Shown: positions 41,300 to 54,100 of the stretch, piece by piece | How positions within the stretch are numbered: position 1 is the first letter of the stretch | How the letters are laid out: the number at the start of each line of letters is the position of its first letter | Assembly (NCBI GenBank): GCA_916613615.1 | Contig: OU744731.1 | Location: 53,464,289-53,528,288, forward strand | Reading direction: 5' to 3' | Origin: Steromphala cineraria | Lineage: Eukaryota; Mollusca; Gastropoda; Trochida; Trochidae | Length of the DNA stretch: 64,000 nt | Program-made: the position numbers and the translations under genes | Notes under the pieces: model-generated | What the model saw: only the letters and a program-made list of their open reading frames with translations | Told to the model about the DNA's origin: nothing | The model's database searches: none

Positions 41300-41882
41300 G
41301 CCTGGAACGTCCAGGTTCTACCTCTACAGGTACATACCAGCCCAGATGGAACATCAAGAAAGCCAATAGGGAATTATTCTCATCAGTGCTGTACCACAAA
41401 GCAGTTGACAACTTACCCCACTTCCAAGAGAGTGACATGAGCCTTGAGGACAAAGTCATCGCTGTATCTTCCAGCATCATAGAAACTGCAGAGGAAAGCT
41501 ATCCAAACAACAAGACAGCACAATCACCCCCCAATCCCATGGTGGAATTCTGAAATTGCCAAAGAAAAGAGAACCAAAAGACAATTCAGAAGAAAATTCA
41601 AGCGCTCTCGGACCATCAAAGACATGATAAATTACAAGAGACAGCAAGCCAAAGTCACCAAAATAATTGTACAAACAAAACGAGCTGGTTTCAGAGAATT
41701 TGTATCATCTCTCAACCGGAACACACCGTCCAATGTGGTCTGGAAGAAAATTAAGGCTATTAATGGCTCCAACAACAGACAACAAGCAGCCATAGAACAT
41801 GAAGGCGAAATAATAACTGAGAGTAATGATCAAGCAGCTCTCTTTGCTGCCCACTATGCCAAGAAATGTAACGATGCACATG
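41300..41882 (+). pseudogene. Retroelement ORF2 segment between endonuclease and RT
   Basis: Encodes a region with SSIIETAEESYP, then after a frameshift PWWNSEIAKEKRTKRQFRRK, then FVSSLNRNTPSNVVWKKIKA and DQAALFAAHYAKKC, typical of the linker before the RT domain. Inverted relative to 40123-41281. Confidence 0.8.
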
Positions 41883-43038
41883 AATCTGATGTATATACTG
41901 CGCGACAAATGTTTAGACTCAACAGCAAATGATGCTATAGAATTGAAGTATTGGCGAGCATTGCGAAACTGGTTTATGCTTGCTCAAGCCTCAATTATTA
42001 CCCAAGTGCTTTGAGTTTGTAATTAATGGATCTTGATCAACATGTGCATCATGAAACTTAACTGAACCCCCTTTGCATCATGAAACTTAACTGAACCCCC
42101 TTTGTATCGAGGACAGTGATTCATTATTGGGGTCGAATGAAACTTTCAAGCATTCCTTACTGCGTTTATTTTCAGATATGAAGAATGGAGACTTTGGTCG
42201 TTACGATATTTGAATATAATATAAGACTAAACAGTCTTGTAGTATATAATGGATTGTTGCCCTTTTAGAGAAATAAACTTTCTGTCTATCAGGTCGAGGA
42301 GAAGTCAGGTGATAGCATTGATATCCTCACACAGAGGGTGCTCATCTAGCAGCAATATATACTAAAAAGTTAAGGAGCAGCCGGTTTCTATTCACCTTAG
42401 TGACTTTTGAATATTATTATATACAAAAACTTTTGTAAATTTTCAAAAACTTATATGTGCTAGTTCATATAATAATCAATAGGATTTATAAATATTGAAT
42501 ATTTTGAACATTTTGTTGTTGAGTATAGATGAGGAAAGGAAACTTCCCACCAATTAATTGGGTACATACCTGTAGGTGTAAGGTTCAGATCAACAAAGGC
42601 GGAGTTATCTGCACTAAAAGCTACCAGTATCGTCCAAGTATCGTTCATCGGGACAAGAGTCCTGAATGAAAGCAGGGTTCAACAACCTTTGATGACCAGT
42701 GATGATATCTTTTATTGGATTCAGTTGTCACGTTGTTAACAAAGAACTGGTGTATCAATGTGCCTAATCATACCTTTAAAACGTATTTTATTCTGCTTTG
42801 GAAGGTGGTTGGTTTCACAAATTTGCTTGCTTACATTAAAAGTAAAATTGAAAGGTTGGTAATGATTAGTAGTTATTAGTAATTATGGTAGATATTAGTT
42901 ATTTTCACCCTTTAATCCGATTTTTAAATCAGAAATAAGTGTCTGAGATAATATTTCTTATTTTGATTCGTTAACATACCCCTGGGAATTGTCTTTGACA
43001 TATAGTAAGTTCACGGTCATTTTTCTTGATTATTTCTT

Positions 43039-43355
43039 TTAAATGGGCAGTAGTACGTTTTGAAGGGTTATATAAGGTGATGTCAAGAAAATCAAAATAA
43101 ATGGTTTAATTGAAATACAGTGTATTTAAACTGAATGAAGCAGTATAATGAATAAAATATATAATGTAAAGTTCAGCCATATGATTCCTTTTTACACAAA
43201 ATGAATTAAAGGTGTTCACACAAAAATGGCTGCCAATAGACTGTATGTGAATCTTTATGTCCTCTGACTATGGATGATTGGTTTGTTCAATGAGATTTTT
43301 GACACTATTAAAATGATACATTTAGCATTTTTGTACAATTATCAGTGAAAAAATG
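43039..43355. mobile_element. TTAA-flanked MITE, copy 7 (truncated)
   Basis: TTAAATGGGCAGTAGTACG start and the family interior up to TACAATTATCAGTGAAAAA; the far end is missing. Confidence 0.8.
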
Positions 43356-44078
43356 AAAATCGTCCGAAGATAAGTTAAGCCAAAATATGATATTTTCGTT
43401 TTATCGATAATTTAAAAAAACAAATGTACTTGATAAACTGTTTATAATATTTTAGTTGCATATTTACCAATGCTTATTCCTGCAGCAATTCTGTGGACAG
43501 TTAATTATCGGCGACTTTACCGCTGATTGTTACTTTTAGGTTGTACAATTTATGTACATAGGAAATACAACATTTTCTTCATTCTTGAATTATGACAATC
43601 TGGTTCCATAAGTGTATTACGCTGCGCTCCGACTGGCTACAGACACTTAGGCGTCAAGTTAATGGCTGCGCCCATGGGGCAAATCCAACATGGCGGCTTA
43701 GCATCTTTTAACATGGCGATGTTTCCAAACAGACGTTTAGGAGTTTTTCGTAGAATTTTCATCGGTCATGACATATTCATCAGGGTAAATTGAACATATA
43801 CATATATCTCAAATCTCTTCGAAAAGTTTCTGTACCTTTCTATTCACGTTTGAAAATGAGCGTTACTAGGCAACATTTAAACAATAGAGAAACAAATTTC
43901 AAACAACTGCAGTATTTTAATTACTTGTTGTCATATCACCAATTTTACTGAAAACATGTCACGATTATTTGTACTATTGACTGAACAAGGGGTAAAAACT
44001 TACTGCAGTCTAAGTAATCATAGCCTTAAAAATACTCGCTACACTCCCGATATTTGGTCTAGCGAGATACAGTAAGAG

Positions 44079-45348
44079 CATTCGAAACTACGAGAGCCAC
44101 GCGTGGCGACTCGTACCCCACTGGGAGGTTGACATATTGAACTTGTTTCCTGCTGAGCGCAAGCGCGTTTCGCTCGTGATACTAGTGGAACTATTTTCAA
44201 GGGAAGTCACTCTGTCTTAATATAAATGGCGTCTGTGACAACGCTACAGAATATATTTATGTTGTTCTAGTAGGGACCGCACGAATGATGAAAAGTTATA
44301 ATCATTAAAATGTCGACACAACAGGGGAACCAATAAGGACATCAAACATGAAAAAAAATGTGTTTGTTGATTTTTAATCGAACTTTCCCAAAATACATAT
44401 TGCAAATTAGACAGACTCATGTAACCTACTGAGGCTAAAGTAAAATAGTATAATCCGATATCATTTTTATATTGTAGAAATATTATGTAAATTATTCCAA
44501 CTTGCGCAAAAGTATTTTAAAAGATCCTAAGTCTTTCACCTTGTATAATGTCCAAATCAGTTTAAGAGCCCTTAAAATGATTAATTCCCACATTTGATAT
44601 TACTGACGATGTCCCTATTTTACGTTACCATGACTGTTTAGAAACCGGAAGTGGGTTCGAAGCCATTTTACGGATCGTAATGAGTCTGCAAACGTCTACA
44701 CATTTTCAGATAGCATTTACTCAATAAATGGGTCCAATTAGTAGAATATTATGTCCTTTTTTCGTTAAGTTTGTTAAGGACTTATTATAAATACCTTTAT
44801 CACAATTATTAATTCAAAGGTTTCTGAAATAGAAATTCACCGTGCGGTCCCTAGTTCCAGCAGTGAAACTAAACTTATTACCCTAAGTGGAAGGAAGGTA
44901 TGTGTTATAGGCATATTTCAGAATTTCAATCTGCTTTTCTTTCAATTGATAAGTGACACCAAGTATTTGCTTAGCATAGGCCAACGAACGGGAAAAAATA
45001 GAATTATCCATTTCGTGAGCGAAATCCGAGGCCTTTCTGTTTTGTTTACAAAAATTCCTACGCGAAAGTGATTTTATTAAATGTGATATATGTAAATTTT
45101 CATCATGTCAAGAAATAAATATCTGTTAGATGCCAAAATGAAGGGAAGGGTTTTTAAAACTTGCTTAAATACCATAAAAGAATCATTTATTTGTTGAATG
45201 ATCGCAGAACAATTTTCTGTCAAAGTGAAGTGAACGCAAAGTAGACGAAGCTCGCTGATTGGCTATACCCGGATTCTGGGTATGGCGGGCTCCCAGTGGG
45301 GTCCGAGCACTTGTGAGTGTAACGGAGAGGGCCGAGGTGTTCCGAATG
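44079..45348. mobile_element. CATTCGRAAC element, copy 1, nested in a MITE
   Basis: Ends CATTCGAAAC and GTTCCGAATG, flanked by an exact 10-bp duplication ACAGTAAGAG (44069-44078 and 45349-45358). Subterminal ACCCCACTGGGAG occurs inverted at both ends. It carries a decayed start of the helicase segment (reverse strand near 44915-44960) and itself contains the TAGGGACCGCACG element. Confidence 0.9.
44272..44858. mobile_element. TAGGGACCGCACG element inside the CATTCGRAAC element
   Basis: Inverted ends TAGGGACCGCACG / CGTGCGGTCCCTA. The same insertion exists in the other CATTCGRAAC copy (56816 onward), so it predates their spread. Confidence 0.75.
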
Positions 45349-46081
45349 ACAGTAAGAGGTGGCGCCAGCCTACCTTTCGGCGACCTATGACCCTCTAATG
45401 TTATATATGGGCGAAGGCAGACTTGTGGCTTCGTAAGCCGAGCCTTGATTGGTCAATTCGGTAAGGCGGCTGACCCGAGTCGTTACTACATATTGCTAGA
45501 CTCAATATCGGGAGTTTAGCGAGGATTATTGAGACTAGTTTTAATGAGACTGAAACTTACTGTTGAATCACACGTCAGGCCGTCAAGGAGCCACATTTGA
45601 TGTTTAATTAACTAATATTATATACATGTATGGAACCAACCCCTCCCTTCAAAGAAAGATGTAACCAAATTTAAATGACTTAATCAAAAATGAAATTTCA
45701 TGAAATATAAGTATACTTTATGTAACTTCAAGGGAAGTGGCGATACCTCTGGCAACTTTTTATTTACAGTATTGATAAAATGTTTATATATGAAAATCAA
45801 TAATAAATGCTATTCAATCTTCACATATTTACATGTATAAACTTTTAGGAATCGTCGGTGACAATTTTATGTCCTACTCCTTGCCTACATAAAACAAACT
45901 TCTAACTCCAACTTATCACCATAATCAAATGTATTGCATGCATTTAAATGTTGAACAAATTCAAACCAACTGTTGTTTGCATTTTTTGCACGTCAGTGAA
46001 TGGAACAAGCACACAAATTTGGATGAAGCATTCGTAAAATATACCTTATGTTTCAGCAACAAATATTCATGCCTTCCACAG

Positions 46082-46290
46082 CATTCTCTCCCAACCGAGA
46101 CGGCCCAGTCATACTTGAACAAGCCTCTGTTCTTATTATCCTAATACATGGGATAGGAAGGTAGAAGCCTGATTGGAGGCAATCGAAGTTAGTTGTGCAA
46201 TCAGCGACGCCATTTCAAAAGTGAATATTCGCAAAGACTCGGTCAATTCTGTATGCTTCGGGAATAGTTTATAAAACAAGTTTTATGAGT
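46082..46290. mobile_element. CATTCTCTCCCCACAGAGGC element, half copy
   Basis: CATTCTCTCCCAACCGAGACGG, then CTTGAACAAGCCTCTGTTC and TGATTGGAGGCAATCGAAGTTAG, which match in reverse the right half of 56424-58204. Confidence 0.7.
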
Positions 46291-46567
46291 AATGCACATA
46301 TCAATGAAGTTTCATCGCATAAACATCAAGAAATATTTCTACAGCAAAACTGCATGCGGCATTACCATATTGATAGTATTATTAAAAAAGTGAGCCAAAT
46401 GAAAACCGTTCAGACCATTTTTACATCATTTATATTACCAGTTTTCGATTATTTAATTGTACAAAAGAGTAGTATCTATTCTTCTAGATAAACTAAATCC
46501 GGACGCAATTAGAACTATTTTCGTGGCAAAAGTCTTGAAAATGGTGTTCAGAAACTGACATAAACTC

Positions 46568-46914
46568 TTAAAAGGCCAGTAACACGTTTTAGGGAGAGTA
46601 TAAAGTGATGTCAGGAAAACGAAAATAAATGGTTCCAATTGAAAGACAATGTATTAAAAACACTTAATGCAGTAATAAATCAAATATATAATGTAAAGTT
46701 CAGACATGCGATTCCTTTTTCTTACATAAAATGAATAAAGGTTTTCACATTAAAATGGATTTTATGTGAATCTTTATAATTTGTTCTCTGACTATGGATG
46801 ATTGGTTACTTTAATGAGATGTTTGACACAAAATAGTAAGTACCATTAACGTACGTTTATCAATGAAAATTTGATAATATAAAATTTTCAAAAAACGTGC
46901 TACTGCCCCTTTAA
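46568..46914. mobile_element. TTAA-flanked MITE, copy 8
   Basis: TTAAAAGGCCAGTAACACG to CGTGCTACTGCCCCTTTAA. Confidence 0.85.
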
Positions 46915-46937
46915 GAAAACGTACACATCGTCCAAAC

Positions 46938-46997
46938 CATTCTCTCCCCACAGAGGCAGCTCAGTTGTATCATGCGGCCTCTGTGGGGGAGAGAATG
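46938..46997. mobile_element. 60-bp palindromic MITE, CATTCTCTCCCCACAGAGGC ends
   Basis: CATTCTCTCCCCACAGAGGC and GCCTCTGTGGGGGAGAGAATG with ~20 bases between; the minimal form of the family at 56424-58204. Confidence 0.8.
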
Positions 46998-47405
46998 ACA
47001 TTTATATAGATATTTCAATGATAGAAAACGAAGAAGATCTTTATGTTTATTAAAACTTTGGCTAAATTACATAAACCATGATGAATTCAATAATTTACAC
47101 CAACAAATATTTGCAAGCTATTTGCATAAGACATAGAAATTAATTCCTTAGCTTATCATGATAAAATAAATTTCTTGCATCATTGTTGCACTGACAAAGC
47201 AATTCATAACTGATCTTCATCTTCTTGTTATGGCGATAAATACTTTTCATTATTATGCCTACCTGTTTCTACAGGAAATTTGAAATTATTAAAACAAAAT
47301 TAATTTTAAATTGTTCAAAGTACCAAGTGATTAAGGAAAGATAGCTTTAAACTTTTAACACTTTTAGCTTGATATGACGGACTAGGAAATCTACACACAA
47401 ATTCA

Positions 47406-47776
47406 TTAAAGGGGCAGTAGCACGTTTTTTTGATAATTATATATATATATTATACATATTTCACTTATAATTGTGAATTAATGCTACATGTACATGTATT
47501 ATATTGACAGTGTCAACAATCGCATTACACAAGCCAATCACCCATAGTCAGAGGACAAAGTATGAGGATTCACATCCATTGGCGGCCATTTTTTTTGAAC
47601 ACCTTTAATTCATTTTGTGTAACAAAAAGGAATCGCATGGCTAAACTTTACGTTATATATTTGAATGATTACAGCTTCAATAAGTTCAAATACATTGACT
47701 TTCAATTGGAACCATTTATTTTCATTTTCCTGACATCACCTTATATTCCCCTTAAAACGTGCTACTGCCCCTTTTA
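47406..47776. mobile_element. TTAA-flanked MITE, copy 9
   Basis: TTAAAGGGGCAGTAGCACG to CGTGCTACTGCCCCTTTTA; the right TTAA is mutated. Confidence 0.85.
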
Positions 47777-47796
47777 CACGATAAATATGTTTCAGT

Positions 47797-47875
47797 CAGT
47801 CTATGTAAACCTAGCCTCGATATTATTCTATACGGAGTGAAACGGATAATATTGAGGCTAGGTTTACTTAGACTG
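47797..47875. mobile_element. Short MITE, CAGTCTAAGTAAACCTAGCC family, copy 4
   Basis: Near-palindrome CAGTCTATGTAAACCTAGCC ... GGCTAGGTTTACTTAGACTG. Flanks ATGTTTCAGT and ATGATTCAGT form a 10-bp duplication with one mismatch. Confidence 0.85.
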
Positions 47876-48839
47876 ATGATTCAGTTAGATTGTCGCGAGT
47901 AATCGACTCAAAAGTCAAATGTTACCGGGCTAAATTGCTATGGCTAATTTGATTGGTTGAGAGGCGCTGAATGAAACTTGACAATGTGGCCGAACCTTTC
48001 AAGTTCTCAACGTTTTACTAAGATGTATACACGTATGGAGTTCATACACACACTCCTACTCGGCTTATACACTGGTAAAGCGAGGGAAATATAGGTAGGG
48101 ATTAATTAATCCAAATGTTGTTGTTTGTGTGAGTGTAATTATATCATAAAATGTATGTATATTACTGTTTATAGTCGAGTGAATCAATAAATCATGAGGT
48201 AACAATAGTATCTTTTAAACGTAGATTATGATATTATTTTCAAATATATATACTACAACTATGAATTTTTACTTTAGCTTATGACTTACATGAATCGAAA
48301 CAGAAAGTACAATTCATAACAACATTTCCTTCTTTATCTGTTTATTTCTTTCTTCAGTTATGGAGTAATATTGATTTTTTGTGCTTATCAGTGATAATAT
48401 GAGACCCTTTATTCAATTAAAAACTCGTGTTAGAAAGCTGTGAAATATCAAATATAGATTGAGTGCAACAACTGTTCGAAATGCTTCACCGGAATGCGGA
48501 AGTGATAGTGGCGGGTCATATTTTTCAGTCGTTATAACTCGATAAATCTCACAGATCTGATGTTTATCGATATCATTCATAATATTATCTTCCTCGATAA
48601 TGTTACCTTCATTATTTTTCTAGCCTCTATGGCAGTACAATTATTTTAAAAAGATTTGACCCATGGTAATAGATTTGATCATTGCAAGGGAGGCAACTAC
48701 AGACGACGTGAATGTCAACAAAGCACTAATCCTTAGTGTTGGCTTGTATTACTATTAGCTTTATGAATTTACTTACACAATGGAAAAGCAGAAATATTTG
48801 ATAAAGAACAGCTTTATGGTTGAATCAAACGTTTAAAAT

Positions 48840-49371
48840 CAAGTCAAGTCAAGTCTCTTATTTATCTATAGATCACAGGCCCGTATACAAAGTATACTCA
48901 ATTATGTGTATATGAGCTAACAGACATTATATATGTACAACGGTAGCATGTATGATAATTTTTCCAAACCTGATGTTTACTACGAAATTAACAAACGTTT
49001 CAATCTTGTTTAATAGTGTGGATATATACACAAGTTTCTCAACAGTTTTGTATTATTAGTAGATTTCATTTAAAAAATCCCAAAAAATCGAACAATTAAA
49101 TATTTTCAATGTAATAGCATCATAAACTCATCATCACTTCTCAACAAAATGTCAGATAAACATTGACTGTGCTCCTTATTATATCCCTGAAGGCCTCAAA
49201 TTACGTGTATTTATGTGAATGTGTGTGTGTGTATTTTATGTAAATAGACTTTTTATTAATATTTAACTTATTATATAAATGTCCATATGTATTTCATGCC
49301 ATGAGCTCTATTTGATTCAAGAAGTATTCCCTTTTGGGTAATAAAGTGTTATCTTATCTTATCTTATCTTA
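48840..49371. mobile_element. Non-LTR 3' ends in opposite orientations
   Basis: 48840-48900 on the minus strand ends in (ACTTG)n after AATAAGAG. On the plus strand, 49190-49371 ends ...GGTAATAAAGTG and (TTATC)n, typical of pentanucleotide-tailed non-LTR elements. The boundary between them is not clear. Confidence 0.55.
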
Positions 49372-49640
49372 AACATTAAATACACATCGAAAGTGGTATT
49401 CATCTTCTCCTTGGTTACAAAATTGACGGATACTTTCTGTTTATGTTACCATAACTCTTTTCCATCTACCTTCATTATAGCTTAGTCTAAGTAATGTACA
49501 TCTAAATTTTATCAATACCTTATGGAATTTTCTGTCAACAATGCATGATACACTGTACATAATTTTCAGGGGATTTTGAATTATATATACATACAATATG
49601 TATAGGTTAATGTCCGAGTAACTCTCCATTCCTAAAAAAT
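49372..49640 (-). pseudogene. Non-LTR reverse transcriptase C-terminal fragment
   Basis: The minus strand encodes FHKVLIKFRCTLLRLSYNEG and RWKRVMVT, then after a stop RQFCNQGEDEYHFRC. This matches the terminal KFR...E.GRW...C..C...DEYHF..C pattern of CR1/L2-like elements. Confidence 0.65.
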
Positions 49641-50210
49641 AATTATTAGGAATTGGGAGTTACGAGGATATCAACCGACTTAAATTACACTCAACTTAAA
49701 GCTTTGTCAAAAACATAACTTAAAATATTTTGAAAAATGAAATTCGAAGTGAAAACCTTGATGTAAAATACAACGCTCCATTACTGAAAAATAATGGAGC
49801 GAGAGAACAATAGGATGACGTCACAAGTGTAATTTAACTAGAGCTATTCACTAATTTACAGGTGTATACAATGTGTGTACCGATTAAGCAACAAAATTGA
49901 ATTTATATATTAGATGGGTAATTATCAGTAGAGATTCGGTTTCTGTGCACGAATATCTGTTTTCGAGGTACACACGGTGACCATAGAGCTGATGTTATTT
50001 AGAACTTTCTCATGGCGCCTGTAAAATTAAAACTTTGATAAGTTTCAATATATACGCTGGTTTAATGAATGAGCTTTCTTGAAATCAAAAGAAACTATGT
50101 CACAAGATATGTAAAATATTCGATTGGATTAATGTATAAAGGCATGCTTAAATCATAGATGCGTAAATACGTTAATTGCGCTATCGTATCGAAGTGAAAT
50201 GGCTGAATTA

Positions 50211-50296
50211 CAGTCTAAGTAAACCTAGCCTCAATAATACTCGCTGTCAGTATGGGAGTATAGCTTGTATTATTGAGGCTAGGTTTACTTAGACTG
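50211..50296. mobile_element. Short MITE, CAGTCTAAGTAAACCTAGCC family, copy 5
   Basis: An 86-bp near-perfect palindrome. Flanks GGCTGAATTA and GCCTGAATTA give a 10-bp duplication with one mismatch. Confidence 0.9.
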
Positions 50297-51085
50297 GCCT
50301 GAATTAATACGTAGAATTAGATTTGCAAAACTTTGTGCTCGAAAACCGGATACATCGGATATTCGTCAAGTTTCCTGAGTGGCATGTATACATTCGTGTT
50401 AATGCATACCGTTTTCTTATTCATGTCATGTTGCGGTTGTTATCTATTGTAAACATTATCTTGTTTATCATCTTAGACGTGTTTGGTATAATGAGCCGCA
50501 GAGTCGATATAAGAAGATGCAATACGAATAGTTTTATACTGACTTCAGGTTATTAACATTTCGAACTAAATCAAAGTATGTTCATTGGTTTAAACATATT
50601 TATTTCGTAAGGAAGGTACATACGACTGAAACAAGCAGTAGTGCTTATATAAATCCCTCTCCAGTATACATAAAGTACATTTTCTTAAATTGTTTAAACT
50701 TAAAATAGTATATTACATAAATATAAATATCATGGTCTGAATAATATTAGAATTCAAGATATATATTCACACTGATGATGATTCTGCCAGACCAAATGAT
50801 GGTATGTGAAATCTATGAAGAGAATCTTTTTGATTCATTAATAAAGGTGTGAACAGAATTCAGAATGTTCATGTTTGAATCTGATGAACAATTAGGGTTT
50901 CTATACATTTTTTTTATCAAATCCTTGAGTTTAATAGTATGTTCCTTCTTCATCGTTTATTTTAGTATATTACAATTATGTCATTTCAAAAAAAAGTTTG
51001 TTTTTATGATTTAATGATTTTTACGACCTTATTTACGTTCATAATTTCAGGTTATGCTGAATGGCTAGAAATTTAAATCAGATCC

Positions 51086-51154
51086 ATGGAAATTAAAGCA
51101 TTTGAGCGGGTAATGCGTCACGTCTCTGTGTGTAATATCATGAGCGACGTAAAG
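51086..51154 (+). CDS. Gene C first coding exon
   Basis: ATG at 51086: MEIKAFERVMRHVSVCNIMS, DVK, then GTAATA; 69 nt, phase 0. An acceptor AATTTCAG ends at 51050, so a non-coding exon should precede it, as in gene B. In-frame Met codons further on make the start uncertain. Confidence 0.45.
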
Positions 51155-54100
51155 GTAATATTTTATCATACTATTTATTTGTAGACTTTTTTTGCTCAAT
51201 ATAATTTAGTAACTAGTTGAATAACGAAAATAATATCATAAATATTATTTAATGATTTTGCCTAAATTCATAAAGAGGTGATGTTCAGACCCCCAATCGG
51301 ATTAAGCGAAATATTATCCCGAAATCCAAAAAGATTTAAATTTTGACATTTTTTATCGGTCTTTCTACCTGTTTATACACTAACATGTCTAACAATTTGT
51401 TACATTTGAGGGTTTTAAAAGTTTTTTTTGTGACATTTCCGTGTTTCAAGTTAATATTATATACATATTTAAATTTAATAATTTAGTTGTTTCATAGATG
51501 GCCTCCCTACACGAAGCTTCAAATGATATTCGTCCAGATCACAGTCAAGAACAGGAAAATTTCAAAGGACAGGTGTGTTTTTCAAAGTTAAATTTCACTT
51601 TTTAGTGTTTTAATCAAAAGCAACTTATATATATATTTTTTTAAATATGTGCAAAATACTCGTTTCTGATTGGCTACGCGTTCGACTTTGAATTAAATTT
51701 AAAGCTATAATAATTCCGTGATATGCCGCTGATTTCCAATCACAGTATGTTTATCTCTTAATTATCCTATGAAATAAACTATAATAAATCAAACAAGGTA
51801 ATATTCAGAAGTAGGGACGTTCTAGAATCATTGAGTACAAAGTGCCAAATTGTGTTGAGAAATCTTAACATTTATATTTTCATGTAATTTTTATGTTGAA
51901 TTCAAATGCAGTTGTAATTGCTGTTCATTTTTGAAATACCCAACAGGCTGCCGAACTGCCCCACAACGGCTTGAAGACTGCAGACTGTAATATAGGTAAA
52001 TGTAGATATTTTTAGAAAAATTGAATTGACAACTGGTATTAAGAATTATATAAGTTTGGTCCGTTGCATTAAATACTCATTTGCGGGGGTCACAGTAAGG
52101 TTTAGTAGTCCCACGCTTCATAGTTGTTTTGAGTGAATACTGTAGACTATGATGTAGGTTAATATAGACATTTGTTAAGAAAAACAAATAATAAAACATT
52201 CTAATAAGTTTGATTATTTTCATCATATACTCATTTACGATTGGTCACAGAAAAGATAGTCCAACATTGCATTGTTTTTAGTACAAAAATCTCGAGGTGC
52301 GAGTTTTAGATTTAGTGTACAAAAGTAGTTACCTATGCTGTCTTTCATATTGTACACAAGAAGTTGATATATAGAGATTATTACCCGAGGAAGTGTGTCA
52401 TATGACTTTTACGAAACGAGTGTGAATTTTTACCCGAGCGCGAGCGAGGGTTATACACACATTTGCACGAGTTTCGTTACAACAATCGTTGCTAGGCAAA
52501 CGTGATATCTGCACTATCAATTTATCAATCTTTATTTTGCACTTAAGGAGGCCACAGGCCTATAGTACATACATGTATATACAAGAAAATTTAGGCAAAA
52601 GAGAGTGTATTTTTTCTGAGAATAAAGGCATGGTTCAGGAGCATTGACAGATTTTCAACATGCCTTTTGCTAGAGCAGCTGATTAAAGATATGAATTTAT
52701 AAATATTATGATTCGTAAAGTAATATTTTCTAATATACTTATATCTTAAATCAAGGTTGATGGACAGACACAAAGAAAATGGTACTCATCTTCAATTACA
52801 TTTAAATTACACATTTTACATAATCTATGTTCTCTTTCTAAGCCAACATATCTACCAGTTTCAATTAACAATTCATGTGATGAGAAGCGAAATCTTGTAA
52901 GTGAAATTCTGAATTTCCTAACATTCAAAGTAGATAAATAGATTTCCTTGCATATAGACTGTTTGAACATTCTGTAATAGAAACATTTATTTCATAAATA
53001 TACTGTTGATGAATATCTTGCAACCTTTGTTTAAAGGATATGAGAAACTGTGTGTGGGAGTGTATACATTGATCAAACCATACATTACCAAAACCGGTCG
53101 AACACAACAAATCTTTAACATCTGTGACCCAATTATTTTTTCCATTTTTGTCATACAACATCATCATATTATAACATTTTTTGGGTAATCTATGAGATGG
53201 CATTTCTAATATTTTCAACCGGTATTTTATAACTTTTACCTTTGAGTCCACATATAATGGAAATCTTCCACAATCACCGTAGATCATTATGTTAGAAGAA
53301 GTAGATTTCACACCCAGGAATTTTTTCATTGCAAATAAATGTTCTTTTTCTATGATATCAAATGCATCAAGCCCCCAAACCTCGGCACCGTAAAGGAGTA
53401 TTGGACTAATCTTAGCATCAAATATCCTAAAGAAAGCAAATCACCCAAAATATGTATATATCTCATTATTCCTATTAATATTTTCTTTGCTTGCGTCGAT
53501 GCGTTCCTGGCATGCAAAGACCATGAAAGGTGGTTTGTGAAATAAACTCCTAGATATTTATATGATGTGGTTGTTTCAATAGTCTCGCCTTTATAATACC
53601 ACTTTTCGTTTGCAGCAAGTTTACCTCCATTTTTGAACACAATTATCTTAGTTTTAGCTCTATTAGTGCTCATATTGAAAATATGTCACCACTTATTTTC
53701 AACCATATGGGCAATGAATTAAGTAACTTTTTCATGTTTATGTACATATCATTGAACTCCAGTACAGCTATTTTATGCTCTAATAAAAAAGTGATAAGAA
53801 TTTTATTCGAATTAATAATTAAGAATTATATGTTTTTATGCATTCAATTCAAATATTCTATGTGATATTGCAACTTCATCATAGTATGTCTATGCTCGAA
53901 TAAAGAAGTTTTATTTTATTCGAAAATAATGATTAAATGGAGTTTATACATTATTTATTTCATTGAACATTTTGAAATACATTTTTATATGATTTAACTC
54001 TACTACAGTAATTCTCTGCTCAAACGAAGACATTTGCAAGGATTTCCTTCTCAACTCCGGATGCAAAGTGCATGTATGTACAGGTGAGTTTATATCCACA

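Larger units (their letters stand above)
40090..41882 (-). mobile_element. Twin-primed non-LTR retrotransposon with RNase H
   Basis: Flanked by an exact 15-bp target duplication AATCTGATGTATATA (40075-40089 and 41883-41897). The 3' half reads on the minus strand (41281 to 40123) and ends in an (AAT)n tail at 40090. The 5' half (41282-41882) reads on the plus strand, so the front is inverted, the signature of twin priming. The reverse transcriptase core is lost at the junction. RNase H after RT points to the I/Nimb group, moderately sure. Confidence 0.85.
44006..45552. mobile_element. MITE, CAGTCTAAGTAAACCTAGCC family, copy 3, split by an insertion
   Basis: Left half 44006-44078 and right half 45349-45552 join to a ~270-bp element like that at 18736. 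Outer flanks AAACTTACTG are an exact 10-bp target duplication (43996-44005 and 45553-45562). Confidence 0.9.
39181..51050. other. Intergenic region between genes B and C
   Basis: No host gene supported. It contains the non-LTR element 40090-41882, a 26-bp tandem duplication near 42045-42105 (CATGAAACTTAACTGAACCC), TTAA MITEs (43039, 46568, 47406), nested elements 44006-45552, short MITEs (46938, 47797, 50211) and retroelement fragments 48840-49640. Gene C's promoter should be at the right end. Confidence 0.55.
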
